Below are positions 31,288 through 32,731 of a DNA stretch of 32,731 nucleotides, one piece after another. The position numbers and the translations under genes are program-made. This stretch comes from Paulinella micropora (lineage: Eukaryota > Cercozoa > Imbricatea > Euglyphida): positions 683,423-716,153 of the forward strand of contig BJOX01000018.1 of assembly GCA_009731375.1 (NCBI GenBank), read 5' to 3'. How positions within the stretch are numbered: the stretch's first letter is position 1; every line of letters begins with the position of its first letter. A model generated the notes under the pieces. The model saw only the letters and a program-made list of their open reading frames with translations. It was not told where the DNA came from and searched no databases.

Positions 31288-31740
31288 GAAATATCGACTA
31301 ATGTCAGAAAAAAGGAGCTTCTGATTTCGTCAACCAAGGAAGTCTGTGGGTAAAGTATTAACCCGATGCCCAGCTAAGCCGTGATGTTTGCACGGAAGGG
31401 ACTGATACAGGCGATACCAAAGCTCCCTAGTACCAGGCGGGGCCAGGGCTCGTTCCATAAGCGCCCCTTGCAGAACGAGCTCCCACCTCCATTACAGAGG
31501 ACCCAGTAAGCAGATGGAGTTTCGAGACTGTTCGACAGTCTAGTATAAACCGACAGAGCACTGTGGGTTTTATTCCGGGCTCAACAAGCGAGAAAGGGCA
31601 CCCTGAGGGAACAGGATTGTGCTTCCCGTCGCTATTTCGGCATGTGACTTATAGGCGTATGGCTAGGCACACATAAGGCACCCCACCACGGGCCCAGCAC
31701 ACCCACACCATCCCCTAATTCTCTGTCTGTCGACAGATGG
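31288..31740. other. Single-copy stretch with hairpins, no gene seen
   Basis: GC-balanced sequence unlike its neighbours, with small inverted repeats: GGGT/ACCC near 31350-31362 and AGACTGT-TCG-ACAGTCT at 31525-31541. No tRNA or rRNA pattern is recognisable to me and no convincing reading frame is present. Confidence 0.4.
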
Positions 31741-31749
31741 CAGCCATAT

Positions 31750-31793
<44 letters not shown>

Positions 31794-32017
31794 CAACACC
31801 TGAAGCGCCGAAGGGGGTCAAAGGACGGAGTAGCCACTTTGGCCACGGCCCTAGAACGACGAGATCCAAAGTTGGAATATATATGGATATGAGAGTTAAG
31901 ATAGACGAATATAACAGATAAATGAAAGGAGGGTGAATTGAAAGATGAAGTACGGATGCATATGAGATAATATAAGATGAATGTCACTGGTAGATGGATA
32001 TAAGAGATAGATTAATT

Positions 32018-32238
32018 GTTTCCACCACCGCGAAATTTTTGGAAAAATAAGACATTTGGACCCAACCCGAGTAGGATGGTCACTTGACTGTGAAGCGGTG
32101 TGGCCAATTGTGATAGCCATTGAATTTTTCCAGGCCATGACTGACTTTATTCTGACCACGTGGCCATGATCACTTTTTACAGTGACCACATTGCTCCGTC
32201 CGGGGCCAAATGTCTTTTTTTTTTAATGCGGTGGAAAC
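32018..32238. mobile_element. MITE-like element with terminal inverted repeats
   Basis: The ends GTTTCCACC (32018-32026) and GGTGGAAAC (32230-32238) are exact inverted repeats. Inside them GACATTTGG and its complement (CCAAATGTC) also pair, with a T-rich stretch between. AATT flanks both sides (32014-32017, 32239-32242) and may be a target duplication, though AATT is itself palindromic. The 221-base interior repeats TGGTCAC/GTGACCA and TGGCCA words and has no reading frame, as expected for a non-autonomous DNA element. Confidence 0.7.
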
Positions 32239-32316
32239 AATTGAAGATAAAGGCAGGATGAAGTGTACCATGTCTTGTAGAATGAGTCCACTGCCTGGGC
32301 TAGCACGTACAGCGCC

Positions 32317-32317
<1 letters not shown>

Positions 32318-32372
<55 letters not shown>

Positions 32373-32379
32373 GAGAGAA

Positions 32380-32435
<56 letters not shown>

Positions 32436-32481
32436 AAAGAGAGAGAGAGAAAGAGAAAGAGAGAGAGAGAGAGAGGAGAAC

Positions 32482-32517
<36 letters not shown>

Positions 32518-32519
32518 AG

Positions 32520-32552
<33 letters not shown>

Positions 32553-32567
32553 GGAGAAAGAGAGAAA

Positions 32568-32628
<61 letters not shown>

Positions 32629-32634
32629 TGTGCT

Positions 32635-32694
<60 letters not shown>

Positions 32695-32731
32695 AAGAGA
32701 GAGAAAAAAGAGAGAGAGAAGAGAGAGAGAG
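32318..32731. repeat. GA microsatellite to the window edge
   Basis: GA repeats with GAAA interruptions over more than 400 bases, continuing off the window. Confidence 0.98.

Noticed and set aside
31500-31560. tRNA-like or rRNA-like hairpin
   Set aside because: No cloverleaf, no TTCGA-type T-arm in the right place and no recognisable rRNA block.

Overview
The window is nuclear DNA from a eukaryote, probably a protist or alga. It has small GT-AG introns (about 48 to 82 bases in the models below), dense microsatellites and retroelement and transposon remains. I cannot name the species. Four runs of N (8511-8520, 12890-13200, 14642-14651, 23828-23837) and long homopolymers show a draft assembly, so some frame breaks may be sequence errors.

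1-6,300: the best-preserved coding block. Two intron-containing genes run away from each other out of a near-perfect 133-base palindrome (1808-1940). The minus-strand gene (1799 to beyond position 1) has five exons in view and looks like a cellular-type DNA transposase. The plus-strand gene (2099-5049) fits an 11-exon model for a 745-residue protein rich in Lys, Glu, Thr and Ser-Asp, of unknown function. A two-exon coding remnant (5451-6003) follows a diverged tandem duplication. The palindrome gives both genes almost the same upstream sequence, which suggests shared control or a two-gene mobile unit.

6,290-7,790: no gene seen. Two 54-base direct repeats bound a stretch holding three copies of a short module, each followed by a different hairpin.

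8,082-14,841: a decayed Ty1/copia retrotransposon on the minus strand (Gag with zinc knuckle, protease, C-terminal part of integrase, reverse transcriptase, RNase H). It is broken by frameshifts, stops and gaps, has lost most of the integrase core, and shows no recognisable LTRs.

14,842-27,640: mostly microsatellites and repeats with isolated exon-like islands: a truncated short-chain dehydrogenase/reductase fragment (15845-16200), an unassigned exon (17042-17263), a composite inverted-repeat family (17781-19030), an unassigned first exon (19311-19412), a first exon of an acyl-CoA-binding-protein-like gene (19923-20021), an acidic C-terminal exon (about 25134-25240) and an unassigned exon (27408-27617).

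27,640-32,731: nearly all tetranucleotide and dinucleotide repeats, with a small MITE-like element (32018-32238) near the right edge.
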